64,000 bases of DNA from Adiantum capillus-veneris (Eukaryota; Streptophyta; Polypodiopsida; Polypodiales; Pteridaceae): NCBI GenBank assembly GCA_014529385.2, contig CM043950.1, forward strand, positions 152,086,945 through 152,150,944, in the 5' to 3' direction. The position numbers and the translations under genes are program-made. How positions within the stretch are numbered: the first letter of the stretch is position 1; the number at the start of each line of letters is the position of its first letter. The notes beneath the pieces are model-generated. The model saw only the letters and a list, made by a program, of their open reading frames with translations, had not been told where the DNA came from and searched no databases. Positions 23,830 to 33,197 of the stretch are shown piece after piece.

Positions 23830-24160
23830 GGGGATCATACTGTGTTCACTTGGAGATCACTTTGGAATGGTTGGGGTCACACGGTGACCACTTGGAGATC
23901 ACTTTAGAATGGTTGGGGTCTCACAATGATCACTTTGGAATAGGTAGGTTCACAAGGTGATCACATCTCGATTCCGTGTGACCACTTGGAGATCACTTTA
24001 GAATGGTTGGGGTCTCACGGTGATCACTTTGGAATAGGTAGGTTTATAGGGGGATCACATCTCAATTGGGAATCCCATGGGGATCACTTGGCGATCACTT
24101 GATGCTCACATTGAGTTTCCGTGGAGTTCACTTTGATTGTGATCACATGACGATCATTTG
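23830..24160. repeat. GATCAC-rich minisatellite, copy 1
   Basis: The hexamer GATCAC recurs every 15-30 bp within variable words such as ACTTGGAGATCACTTT and GGTGATCACATCTC. Sub-blocks (GGAATAGGTAGGTT) are themselves repeated twice. Confidence 0.8.
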
Positions 24161-24303
24161 GGGATTAATTCGCCATCGGACGATGCAAAACCAATCCCGT
24201 TGCCCCCACTTAATAGCAACCATTGATCCCACCTGACACAAGTGGTGTCAAAGAGTAGGCTTAGTAAGTCATTTAATGCTCTTTTTTGCGTGTGACCAAG
24301 AAT

Positions 24304-24346
24304 GAGGCTTAGTTATTTGTTCAAATAACTGATAAAACTAAGCCTC
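24304..24346. repeat. Fold-back hairpin GAGGCTTAGT...ACTAAGCCTC, copy 1
   Basis: Perfect 10-bp arms at 24304-24313 and 24337-24346 enclose a second inverted pair, AGTTATTTG/CAAATAACT. A related hairpin with the same outer arms lies at 26406-26446, and both are followed by GTGTGACCA. Confidence 0.7.
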
Positions 24347-24450
24347 GTGTGACCATTGCCTAAGTTAGTACTACTTTGTCTGTATGTGCAATGCAATTTG
24401 TCAATTATCTATTGTAATAATAAACAGATTGCTAAAAAACTGGAGGTAGT

Positions 24451-24780
24451 GTGAATAGTAAGGCAACTTCCAAAAGGAGCAAAAACTTGACACCTCTTCA
24501 CTTATCTATTGTCGCTAGGGTAGAAACCTCAAAGATGGGCATTGGTGCCAACGCGCATTGGCCCATAATCCATTGCTTGTGGCTAACACCAAAGGTGAGT
24601 CGTGAGAAAGTGTTCAAAGAAAAGATTTTTTCTAAAGCAGCACAACGGGAAGCAGTGACACATTTTCGCCTAACTCTTGAATTTGCACAAAATCCACTAC
24701 TTTTGGCTGAAGTAAAAGGGTATGAAATGATGGATTGCTTGCTTTGGTTGAGGCTTGAGGAGTCGGATGGAGCACGATGA
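24451..24780 (+). CDS. Unrecognised small open frame (weak)
   Basis: A 109-residue frame with a basic N terminus (NSKATSKRSKN) and a C-terminal stretch rich in Leu and Glu (FRLTLEFAQ...LLWLRLEESDG). I recognise no family. An AAAG|GTGAGT string inside it near 24592 resembles a splice donor, so it may be a fragment of a spliced gene or simply chance. It lies between the two copies of the duplicated segment. Confidence 0.15.
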   Translation: MNSKATSKRSKNLTPLHLSIVARVETSKMGIGANAHWPIIHCLWLTPKVSREKVFKEKIFSKAAQREAVTHFRLTLEFAQNPLLLAEVKGYEMMDCLLWLRLEESDGAR

Positions 24781-24902
24781 ATGAGATCCCACTAGTGTAC
24801 AAAACAAATACATAGCAGCATACTAATTATTGGGCTATAGGCCCTTTTAAACTTCACGTCTTGAAGGGGCCCTGAGGTCCCCCTTGTGTCACTTGTGTGT
24901 GT

Positions 24903-24928
24903 TGTGTGTGTGTGTGTGTGTGTGTGTG
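24903..24928. repeat. (TG)n microsatellite
   Basis: Pure TG run of about 26 bp. Confidence 0.9.
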
Positions 24929-25084
24929 AGGGAGAGTGCGTGTGCATTTCTTCGGAGACCTTGTGTGACATGTGTGTGCTGCAGAGTGTCTCTTTTAGAG
25001 TGTAGCGGCAGAGGTACTCCATCCCAAGATTCTCATGAACTCCTCTTTCAAGCTTGCGCAATCATTCTTGAAAACTATATTTTA

Positions 25085-25133
25085 TCTTTGACTCAAAACT
25101 TGACCACTATGAAGTTTGAACTTGCAGATTGTC

Positions 25134-25190
<57 letters not shown>

Positions 25191-25919
25191 GGTGGTGGTA
25201 GGGAATGGCCTCCCAGTGAGGTGAAGTAAGGTGACTGACTAGCTAGCTACCCAAGAGGGAGTCGAGACTCGGGAGCCAGTGTGCAGGAGCCTTAATTAGA
25301 GGGAATGGTCAATGGCTGACCATTCTTGACCGACAAGTGTTAGTCGGAGTGCGGCCAAACAATCATTTGTGCGTGAGGATTGCACCCCCACCGGACTATT
25401 TGACGGTCCAAGATCTCTGAAAGATGTGGACCATCCGTTTATTCCCAAGAATAAAAGGATGGCGGCCGGTCTGCCCCACCGATTTGGACCCTCCACCTCC
25501 CACACTAGAGACGTCGGCTCTTCCATTAAGGTATCACGCGCCACTTGAAAAGAGGGTGAGAACATAGTATGATATGGCAAAAGTGACGGGCTGGGAATCA
25601 TACGGTGTTCACTTGGAGATCACTTTGGAATGGTTGGGGGTTACAGGATGACCACTTGGGGATCACTTTAGAATGGTTGGGGTCACACAGTGATCACTTT
25701 GGAATAGGTAGGTTCACAAGGTGATCACATCTCAATTGGGAATCACATGGGGATCACTTGGCGATCACTTGATGTTCACATTGAGTTTCCGTGGGGTTCA
25801 CTTTGATTGTGATCACATGACGATCACTTGGGGATTAATTCGCCATCGGACGACGCGAAACCAATCCCGTCGCCCCCAATTAATAGCGACATTGATCCCA
25901 CCTGACACAAGTGGTGTCA
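25085..25919. repeat. Duplicated 0.9-kb segment, copy 2
   Basis: Direct-orientation copy of 23344-24250 with a longer (GA)n tract (25139-25186) and a shorter GATCAC array (about 25590-25830). Shared unique words include GACTAGCTAGCTAC, GAGTCGAGACTCGGGAGCC and TTAATTAGAGGGAATGG. Confidence 0.85.
25475..25542 (-). other. tRNA-derived (SINE-like) Pol III promoter, copy 2
   Basis: Same structure as 23712-23779 with A-box-like TACCTTAATGGA and B-box-like GGTCCAAATC. Both boxes carry substitutions, so transcription is doubtful. Confidence 0.4.
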
Positions 25920-25991
25920 TATAATCACGAGGGATTGCACCGTAGAGCTATACACGTAATACCTGCACATGGTAGGGTGTGGTCACACGAA

Positions 25992-26347
25992 GCATAGTTA
26001 TCCGTAATGGGTAACTATGCCGACTAAGGGAAAATATATTAAAAAATTAAGTTTCTTAACGTTTGAGTGGTCACGCGAGAGGTCTCAATACACAGAGAGC
26101 TACCAAGTGGAGGTTGCAAGGCGGCGACTAGCCAGTGGCTCGGTAAAATCTGATGAGAAGTGTGAGGACTTGTGCGTACGCAGAAAGCTGCACGCTGCTG
26201 CATGCCCTATGTGGCGAGAGTGGAATGGATTTGGGCTCCGCCATTTCTGAGGCAAAGCTGGAGAAACTTGTGCTTGGCAATTTTACTTCTACGTGCATTA
26301 ACTCATTTCCCTTCGCGTTTTGCAACTATGCCGATTTCGGCATAGTT
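25992..26347. repeat. Inverted pair of CATAGTT palindromes (candidate fold-back element)
   Basis: At 25992-26020 GCATAGTTATCC faces GGGTAACTATGC. At 26324-26347 AACTATGCCGA faces TCGGCATAGTT with a 2-base loop, a perfect 11-bp hairpin. The two palindromes share the CATAGTT/AACTATG core and bracket about 300 bp without a recognisable gene. The architecture matches the 9018-9385 candidate, although the sequences differ. Confidence 0.4.
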
Positions 26348-26405
26348 GGCCAAGGCATGCATAGTTGTACTAAGCAGGGTTAGCTATCAGCGCATGACCA
26401 GAAAG

Positions 26406-26446
26406 GAGGCTTAGTAACCATTGCAAATAACTGGAAACTAAGCCTC
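26406..26446. repeat. Fold-back hairpin GAGGCTTAGT...ACTAAGCCTC, copy 2
   Basis: Perfect outer arms at 26406-26415 and 26437-26446. See 24304-24346. Confidence 0.65.
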
Positions 26447-26927
26447 GTGTGACCAGCACCTTATTCCTTATGCTGAGTTGGTGCTCAATCATTGGAAGCT
26501 GGTAGATAGCATTCACATGCAGATGTGTCACTCCTTGATTATATTTTATGTGTTGATATGCCAACTCATTGATTCATCCATGGAAGCATTGGATTTTGTA
26601 TGTTGAGGTTGCGTGCATCCCAGTGTTGCAAAGTTGCATTCTGTAGAGGAATCGACAGTAGATGCATGCATGAGATCTTTAGCCCCATGAGCAACAAACT
26701 TGACGGTGCAGGGAAAGGACACTAGCGATCGTGAACACGTAATAACTACGACCACAAAGGTTGGGAGCCACAATGGGAGAAATTATTACGAAAAAGGATT
26801 CTTTTGCAGCCATCAAGACTCCAAGAAGGGGCCCTTGGCACTAAGTAACACCTATATTTAATGCGGGGGAGAGTAATGGGATCGACAGTCGGAGTTGGGG
26901 GGCGGGATCTCGAGGTGCACTAAACCT

Positions 26928-27205
26928 GGCTACCGGAAAAATCGAGGCGTGCCGCCAAAAAAATGAGGGGCACTAAACCTGGCCAGTGCAAAAAATAAGG
27001 CGCACCGTCGCGATTTGAACCCGTGACATCGGGGTCCACGTTTAGGGTCACATGGGTTCACCACCTCACCCACGCGCACAAACCGTTTTTACGATGTAAT
27101 ATTGTGAGTTGATATGCATTGCCCATGTTGTCCAGGTTTAGTGAGTGTCCAGGTTTAGTTTTTGAGCAGTCCAAGTTTAGTGTGTGTCCAGGTTTAGTTT
27201 TTGAG
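26928..27205. repeat. CCAGGTTTAGT repeats inverted around a tRNA-like sequence
   Basis: ACTAAACCTGG occurs near 26930 and 26972. The inverse CCAGGTTTAGT occurs near 27133, 27149 and 27188, with a variant CCAAGTTTAGT near 27171. The tRNA-like unit at 26999-27077 lies between the two sets. This is not a known element type to me. Confidence 0.55.
26999..27077 (-). other. tRNA-like Pol III promoter (pseudo-tRNA or SINE head)
   Basis: Minus strand GCGCGTGGGTGAGGTGG... has an A-box-like TGGGTGAGGTGG (27072-27061) and a B-box-like GGGTTCAAATC (27022-27012). The 3' end reads GGTGCGCC. The ends pair only partly and the T-stem has a mismatch, so I do not call a functional tRNA. Confidence 0.4.
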
Positions 27206-27270
27206 CAGACATCTATGGTTGCGATCTTTTTGATCTTCGTGTGTGAACTTCCTCACCCTTGATCCCGTTA

Positions 27271-27273
<3 letters not shown>

Positions 27274-27347
<74 letters not shown>
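27274..27347. repeat. (AC)37 microsatellite followed by a C-rich tract
   Basis: Uninterrupted AC run followed by CCCCTCCCCCCCGCCC. Confidence 0.97.
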
Positions 27348-27349
<2 letters not shown>

Positions 27350-27852
27350 CCTCCCCCCCGCCCTTTCCTTAAATATAGGTGTCACTTAGTGTTGAGGGGA
27401 GGGGGGCATAATATCATTTCACTTGTCACGATGACACTGATAGGGAGAGAGAAGGGAAATAAATTTTTTATGGTTGCTGACCTTGTAGGTCCCGAAAACG
27501 GCTTTTTCCTAGTGGAATTAACGCGAATCAGTGTAGATGCCAAGCAAAATCTAGAAAGCAAATCGGAGGCGAGCCAGGCAGTCTGGCATGTGTCAGGACA
27601 GCTGGCGACCGTTTACTGGTGGGCACAAACGTGTGTGTTTGCTGATTTTATAAGACGGCGGATATTTTTAGTCAGTGCTCGCGAGCTGGTTCTGTTCGTT
27701 TTGTGTGTGCACGCAAGCGGCTGGTGAATCTAACCAGAAGGAGGTAAGTTCTACTGTGCTTTTTTGTTTATGGTCTGGATTGTTTGCTGAATTCAAGTCA
27801 ACATGCTGAATGCGTACTGTTGTGTTTGTACTCTGTTGCATGTTATTGTTTG

Positions 27853-28966
27853 ATGCAAAGGCCTATGGTTCGGCTCAAGGCAGAGGCTCGCTGCAGACAG
27901 AATGCAAATGAGGGCAATGTATCAAAAAAACGAAAAAGGGATGGGGTTGAGTCATTGCCAGCTCGTAATGCAGGGCTGAGAAGCCGAAAAGCTCTAGGCT
28001 CATGGAGGTTAGTGTCACGGTGTCTGTAGGGGGTTGCGATATTGATGTAGCTTTGTTAGCTTCCATGCATGCATTCCTCGAAAGGGAGACAGCTGTTGGT
28101 CTTTGTGCTGTTGAAAGAGGCGGCACTCTTTTTCACTTGCACTTCCAGATGGTAATGCGGCTTTGGACTAGCTCCTTGGTCGCAGCAAATAGGAAAGTGA
28201 ATCAGTACTTGGGCTGGGACAAGGCTGTGCTGGTGGTGGGATGGTGCTTTGCCGTGCTTTGAAACAGCGTAATATGCATAGCTTCGAGGGTATGCTTGGC
28301 TACTGCTTGAAGGACCAAGACCAGCCGTATTTTCGAGTCGTGATGCACAATATTCATGCAGATGAGATTAACAAGGGAATAGAGTTGTACAGCTTGTATG
28401 GCGGTGACGACTTGAAGAAAAAATTTTGTTTGACACCTGCAAATATATTTGATAGGACATATATGTTCTGGAAGTTTAGATTGGGACATCCATTGGGAAA
28501 CGATTTCTTGTTGACCGTGCACAAGATGCTAAAAACTGGGAAATATTATCCGTCATCGGCGTGGGTCACACCCTATCAAGGCCGGGGGACGCAATTAGGC
28601 AAGACAAAAGCTCTTTGGAGATGCATGGTTTATCCATCAACCACAACGTACCAAGATGTCGCTAGCATCTTCATCAACAACGATGTATGTAGTACAACCC
28701 ACCCACGTGCCGACTGGTTCCACTCTCGGTGGCAAGGAATTGAGAGGTACGTTCATGAATATGCATAGGAATGATTTTGATTTTGTATTTTGCTAACTAT
28801 CGAGCATCTTCTCAACAGTCTAGCGAGCGTGCCAACTAATCGCGAAGATAACTATAGTGAACAAAACCGCAATTACGGGGATGATGATAGCGACGGAGGG
28901 AGTCCAGAAATAGGCGATGACTATATCCCGTTGGTGCATAGTGTTGGCGTCACAACAATTGCATGA
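27853..28966 (+). pseudogene. HUH (Rep-type) rolling-circle endonuclease relic
   Basis: A basic N terminus with a nuclear-localisation-like KKRKRD (ATG 27853 or 27865) leads to VSVTVSVGG (motif I position). It is followed by FHLHFQMV with the HUH histidines at 28134-28142, and by GYCLKD at 28298-28315, which fits the YxxK tyrosine motif of Rep endonucleases. A region with LTPANIFDR, FWKFRLGHPLG and SGKYYP-like text (GKYYPSSAWVTPYQG) follows. An intron 28747-28818 (GTACGT...CAACAG) joins GIE to SLASVP. The gene ends in an acidic tail with TGA at 28964. The motifs lie in three frames, so frameshifts occur near 28010 and 28230. No helicase domain is visible. Proteins of this class nick single-stranded DNA in rolling-circle replicons. 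A Replitron-like or endogenised CRESS-DNA origin is inference. Confidence 0.6.
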
Positions 28967-29053
28967 TACGATGTATTTCTAATTCACTGTAATAGCTTCT
29001 ATTTGTTGCATGTGATGAGGCTAAAAGTTTCTATTTTGTGAATGCAAGGTAAA

Positions 29054-29416
29054 ATGGACCAGATGAACTTGGTGAACACGATGACAGAGACTCAAGTAGA
29101 CGAGTCACTGGATGAAATTCAGGATCCATGATTGGACAAGATCGAGGAGATGGTGTCAGAAATTTTGCACGAGGTCTCCAGGAATCGAGCAGAGGGTTAT
29201 CGAGCTCTTCGATCTGATGTCCTGGATGCAATAGATAGATTAAAGGATGCAATCGATGAACGCGAAACAAATGTCGCTGATATCCAGGTTTCCAAGCTAG
29301 AGGAGCAAATCTTGGTGTTGCGTGCTGAAGTATCAAAGTTGAAAACACAGCTCAACAAGCTGAATGCACTCTTGTATAGGCTTGCAAACTTGCTAAACAG
29401 ATATCTTGTTGACTAG
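29054..29416 (+). pseudogene. Coiled-coil ORF downstream of the HUH gene (one in-frame stop)
   Basis: The frame starts at ATG 29054 (MDQMNLVNTMTETQVDES), hits TGA at 29129-29131 and then stays open to TAG at 29414. The body (from ATG 29150) is highly charged with heptad-like leucines: VSKLEEQILVLRAEVSKLKT, then LNKLNALLYRLANLLNRYL, a likely amphipathic or coiled-coil C terminus. No family is recognised. Its position, about 90 bp after the HUH stop on the same strand and with similar decay, suggests a second gene of the same mobile unit. An exon of the HUH gene is an alternative. Confidence 0.4.
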
Positions 29417-29640
29417 ATTGTCAACATGCGAAAAAATATTAGTGCATCTGCTGGCGATTTTGTGAGCACAGTCTCGACACCTGCTGGGTTCTTTTGCTGC
29501 TGTGGATTTTCGTTATTTACTGCTAGCATGTACTGCCATTTTGGTTATTTACTCCCAGCATGTATTGCTGACCTTATGTGACTATGCATCTAATAACTGA
29601 ATTTTCACAGTCATCTTGAGTATCAACTCCATTGTCTTGA

Positions 29641-29874
29641 TACAATTTGTTGATTATGTTTGAAATCGACGTGAATGTGACAAAACGTTATGCTTATGTC
29701 TTTCGTGATGTCGAGATATGCTTTCTGTGTGAACAAGGCCAAGCTATCCATTTCTTCTACAATTTGTTGATTATGTTTGAAATCGACGTGAATGTGACAA
29801 AACGTTATGCTTATGTCTTTTGTGATGTCGAGATATGCTTTTCGTGTGAACAAGGCCAAGCTATCCATTTCCTC
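29641..29874. repeat. Perfect-length 117-bp tandem duplication
   Basis: Units 29641-29757 and 29758-29874 differ at only a few bases. Because 117 is a multiple of three, both strands keep an open frame through the pair (plus strand FEIDVNVTKRYAYVF twice). I see no start context or homology to support translation. Confidence 0.9.
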
Positions 29875-30224
29875 TACACTCACATAAGAAAACATGGAAT
29901 CTTGCTAATTAATTAATGTAACATTAAGATAGAGACAGTAGAGTAAATATGTAGCGCCTATACATGAGTTGTGAATTTGAGTACCTGGGAATAGAGAAAA
30001 TGAGACCTTACCTATGTAAATAGATCTTGTTTTAAGCATGTTTTCCATGGATAATATAACGTTTTCATTACACTAGTTTTATCTTATTAGTTTTTGTTTT
30101 GTTTTCGGAGTTCGGTAGGGTACGCTCCGGCCGCTCCCCTCATACACCAGAAAAGTATACAAGAAGAACGACGAGGACTATGCACCCAAAAACCGAAGGA
30201 AGACTTGTCACATTGAACCCCATT

Positions 30225-30259
<35 letters not shown>

Positions 30260-30752
30260 TTAAAAGGAATTCAAAATAGTAGTGTATAAAGTGATGATAG
30301 TGTATTTGGTTGGCCAAATGTGGGGCTTGCAAATCAATATACTACAACAAACATAGCTAAGCAAATTTAAAGATAATAGTCATCGACAAATAACTGTAAA
30401 TTCTTATTGTATGTGAGAAAAGGTAAAATCAAGGACAATTCGGTAAGCAACAATAGTCACACCACAGCCATCTAGTCATTTATGAAACATAGTCAAATTG
30501 ATGTGTACGAGACGTGTACATAAATTATTATATGAAAAAATTAGTTTACTCCAATTATTAAAGGTGATATTTGCTAATGCTAATTTATAGATGTCCTATA
30601 CATTTTCTATCTTGTAGGGTATCTCTATGAGGCCAAGGGCCTGGGCACGACTGAGTGCGAACAAACAAGGGGGCTCCCCTCTTTATAATAGAGGAGGATG
30701 GGTGGGTGCAATGGAGGGGCTCTTTATCCCTAGCCTCATACTAGTATCATAG
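29875..30752. other. No gene; AT-rich spacer with a (TC)n tract
   Basis: A (TC)n run lies at about 30231-30257. Nothing else is recognised. This stretch should hold the 3' LTR of element I if that element were complete, but no match to 36175-37269 is present. Confidence 0.4.
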
Positions 30753-30962
30753 CTAAAAAAAGGGGATTTCCCTTTCTTCTATGGGTTCTAAAACTTTAGC
30801 TACATCTTCTTTTAGCTTCTTTTGCTCTTTGATTTCTTCAATCATCCTTGTGGAGTCTACAATAGAGGAATTCTCTTGTAGAATTTCAGCTTCATCCATT
30901 GATTCAACTTGCATGTCTTTGTATCGGGAGGTGACACTAAGTTTTGTTGTTACCTCTGCCAC
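30753..30962 (-). pseudogene. Element I: C-terminal ORF fragment
   Basis: A 69-residue highly charged frame (EEIKEQKKLKEDVAKVLEPI) that continues the gag-like ORF after a frame change at about 31010. A stop follows at 30753. It has a coiled-coil-like composition and no recognised domain. Confidence 0.35.
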
Positions 30963-31018
30963 CTCTTCTTGGGTTTGCTTACCATCTTCAGAATCTTGGC
31001 TTCTTTTGCTCTCGAACC

Positions 31019-32923
31019 TTAACTGCGAGCTTCATCTTCATCACCTTGTGGATGCTTTGACTTGTCCTCACTGAGGTTCTTTAAGAGATCTTGAATCAGC
31101 TGATTCAATTGATCTTTTTTGAAAGCCTGGTTCTCTATGATAATGTCGTTGACACCCTTGACTTCAAGCAACTGTGTCTTGAGCCTATCGTTTGTGCTCT
31201 GCGACAAGATCTGCTTCTTTTCCGGAGATCTCGTTGGGGATTCTTGCTTCCGTTCCCTTGTTGTCATTGTCTGAACTTTGCTTTTGGCTTGTTGCTTCTT
31301 CTTTTCCAGGTAGAGCTTTGTTGGGCAGTCCTTGATGAGTTGACTGATGGAACACTAGTTGCAATATGCCTCTATTTTAGCATTTGCATTCTTTGGACGA
31401 GGCAGCTCTCCATAGTACTGTTGATAATGATCTCGATACAAATAAGACATCTAAGTTACATGCATGTATCTGTAGATTACGACTGACTTAGGTGTATCCA
31501 CTGGCTTCGTCTCTTTATTCTCCATCGTCTTGTCCTTGAGAAGCTGAAAATAGCTTTCATTATTGCTTGCATACAAGATCAAATCACTATCCATTCTTTC
31601 TAGCAGTCGTAATGCTAATTCTTCCATCAACATATGGTCTTTGATGTGGGGCTTCTGCATAGCCTTAGGGTTATGTTTCCGAGTTGATTTTGGCGAGGTT
31701 TGCACCAAGGGTGAAGATCGAGCCGAATCTTTGTTTTCCCTTTCCCTAAATGGTGCTTTTCGACGAGGTCCAAGTATGTGACTTACAAGTTGTCCACAAA
31801 TGTTAAACTCATCCATATTTTTCTCCGCTATTTCATAGTGCCTACCATATATGTCGACCACAATGACATCTTGACCTGACCTTCTACATTTGGCATTGTG
31901 AATTTTCGATGGTCTCTCTTCCGGCTTGGCAGCTTCCAATGCTTCTTGAAATTCCACTTGGGCTCCTGAAAAGGACACTGCTTCTTGTAAAACTGGACTT
32001 CTTAATCCCACTCTTGAAGGGATTAGGTCTCTTTGTTGAGTTTGAACTCCCCCCATCCGAGAGGGTTCCATATCTGATGTTGGCATCTGTTTAATGCCTG
32101 ATGATATGACTTCTTGTGCTTTGTTAAGTAACTCTTGAGACCGAGCTAGTTCTTTTTGAAATTGTGCTATCTTTATAGGTGATACTTCCGGCGTATTCCC
32201 TGTTTGTGCATTTTGGTGTGTTTGTGCTTTGTCTTGTGCTGGTGCGGTGCACGAGACTTGTGTCGTGTCTTTCCATGTGGTGTCTTGTGTTGTGCCTTGT
32301 TGTGTGTCATGTGGTGTGTCACTCATTTGTGTAGTGACAACTGTAGGTGTCAATTCTTCCAGGTGCGGAGTTAGAGGTAAACCCATGACGAGATGGTATA
32401 CATTACCACCTTTAGACATGTAGTCTTCTCCTCTTGAGCCAAACGTTTCTGCTGCAAAATAGTGATTGTTTTCTACAGGAACTTCATGACTTGTGATAGC
32501 CCTGTAGTATCGACCGTCTTCATCTCCATAGAGGGTACCAATTTTCCGTTTTCCATCTTGTGATTTGTACAGAAAACTACTTGGACGATATGTGTAGATA
32601 TCTGTAAGTTGATCCTTGTACAACATTTCTATCTCATTGTCGATGTATTTTCCGTGCCTCATGTAAATTGATCCCAGACAGTCTTCCATGAAATCTGGAT
32701 GTGGGTGTAGTACATTCTTCGCTGTTTCAACTTCCACATATTGAGATGTCCGAGTTTCCTCTGTATCTTTCTTTGTCTTGATGTACAAATTCCCATTGAC
32801 ATCCTCATAGCATGGCAGTCCTTTGTAGTGGCCAATCAGATAGATCCAAATTTGCTCTCTTGTAATTTCTGTGGATGTACTCGAAGCTTCGTCTGGACTG
32901 GTCTGATTCCTTTGAGACGCCAT
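31019..32923 (-). CDS. Element I gag-like polyprotein, two in-frame stops
   Basis: One frame runs 1.9 kb from MASQRNQTSPDEASS (ATG 32923), with stops only at 31453-31451 and 31357-31355. The first 490 residues include an N-terminal globular-looking part (IWIYLIGHYKGLPCYEDVNG, GTLYGDEDGRYYRAI), a Thr/Gln-rich linker, a helical segment (AQFQKELARSQELLNKAQEV) and a basic region. After the first stop the text resumes with AYCN*CSISQLIKDCP, which looks like a degenerate CX2CX4HX4C knuckle in which the second stop replaces a residue and the His is lost. That order (globular, linker, knuckle) is gag-like, but I recognise no named capsid family. Confidence 0.55.
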
Positions 32924-32999
32924 TCCTTTCGTCTTGACTCCCTTGTTGTACCTGTTCAGTGATAGCTCTAATTGCTTGCCTCAATGCTAATAAAAATTA

Positions 33000-33197
33000 T
33001 TAGCACCCTTGTGTCGGTCTTTTTCGCTTGAGATCCTTTAGCTTTTGTGGATGCCTTAATCTCTGAGTTTTATGAACTGGGCTTTGCTTGCACTGCTTGA
33101 ACTTCTTAGCTCCCTTGCTTGCCAAGGCAGATATTGACTTGTCTAGCTGCTTGCTTTGCCTAGAGCTTTTTAGCAGACCTCGATCTATTGGAAGCAC
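33000..33197 (-). CDS. Small basic ORF upstream of element I gag (weak)
   Basis: 65 residues rich in Lys and Arg (SKGAKKFKQCKQ, KLKDLKRKRPTQ). It precedes the gag-like ATG by about 75 bp on the same strand, in another frame. It could be a leader ORF or chance. Confidence 0.2.
   Translation of the reverse strand: MLPIDRGLLKSSRQSKQLDKSISALASKGAKKFKQCKQSPVHKTQRLRHPQKLKDLKRKRPTQGC

Larger units (their letters stand above)
23344..24250. repeat. Duplicated 0.9-kb segment, copy 1
   Basis: Runs from TCTTTGACTCAAAACTTGAC to CCTGACACAAGTGGTGTCA and matches 25085-25919 along its length. In order: (GA)n tract 23390-23431, unique DNA, tRNA-like head 23712-23779 (minus), and a GATCAC-rich minisatellite 23830-24160, which is longer here than in copy 2. 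Confidence 0.85.
22780..24430. repeat. Approximately 65-bp direct repeats bracketing a 1.5-kb segment
   Basis: TAAGTTAGTACTACTGTGTC...AATAAACAGATTGC at 22780-22845 recurs with small indels at 24362-24431. The 1.5 kb between them includes the first copy of the duplicated tRNA-like/GATCAC segment. This could be an old target duplication or a recombination scar. Confidence 0.55.

Noticed and set aside
23712-27077. Functional tRNA genes
   Set aside because: A- and B-box-like motifs are present in three places, but acceptor and T stems do not pair properly.
27389-27727. 112-residue frame upstream of the HUH gene
   Set aside because: Starts beside a G/C-rich junction after the AC repeat, with no homology or start context. 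A donor-like GAG|GTAAGT at about 27742 could make it a 5' leader, but this is not supported.
29647-29916. Protein with two 39-residue repeats
   Set aside because: The open frame follows from the 117-bp duplication being a multiple of three. No start signal or homology.
30100-30752. Left LTR of element I
   Set aside because: No sequence matching 36175-37269 could be found, so the element is treated as truncated.
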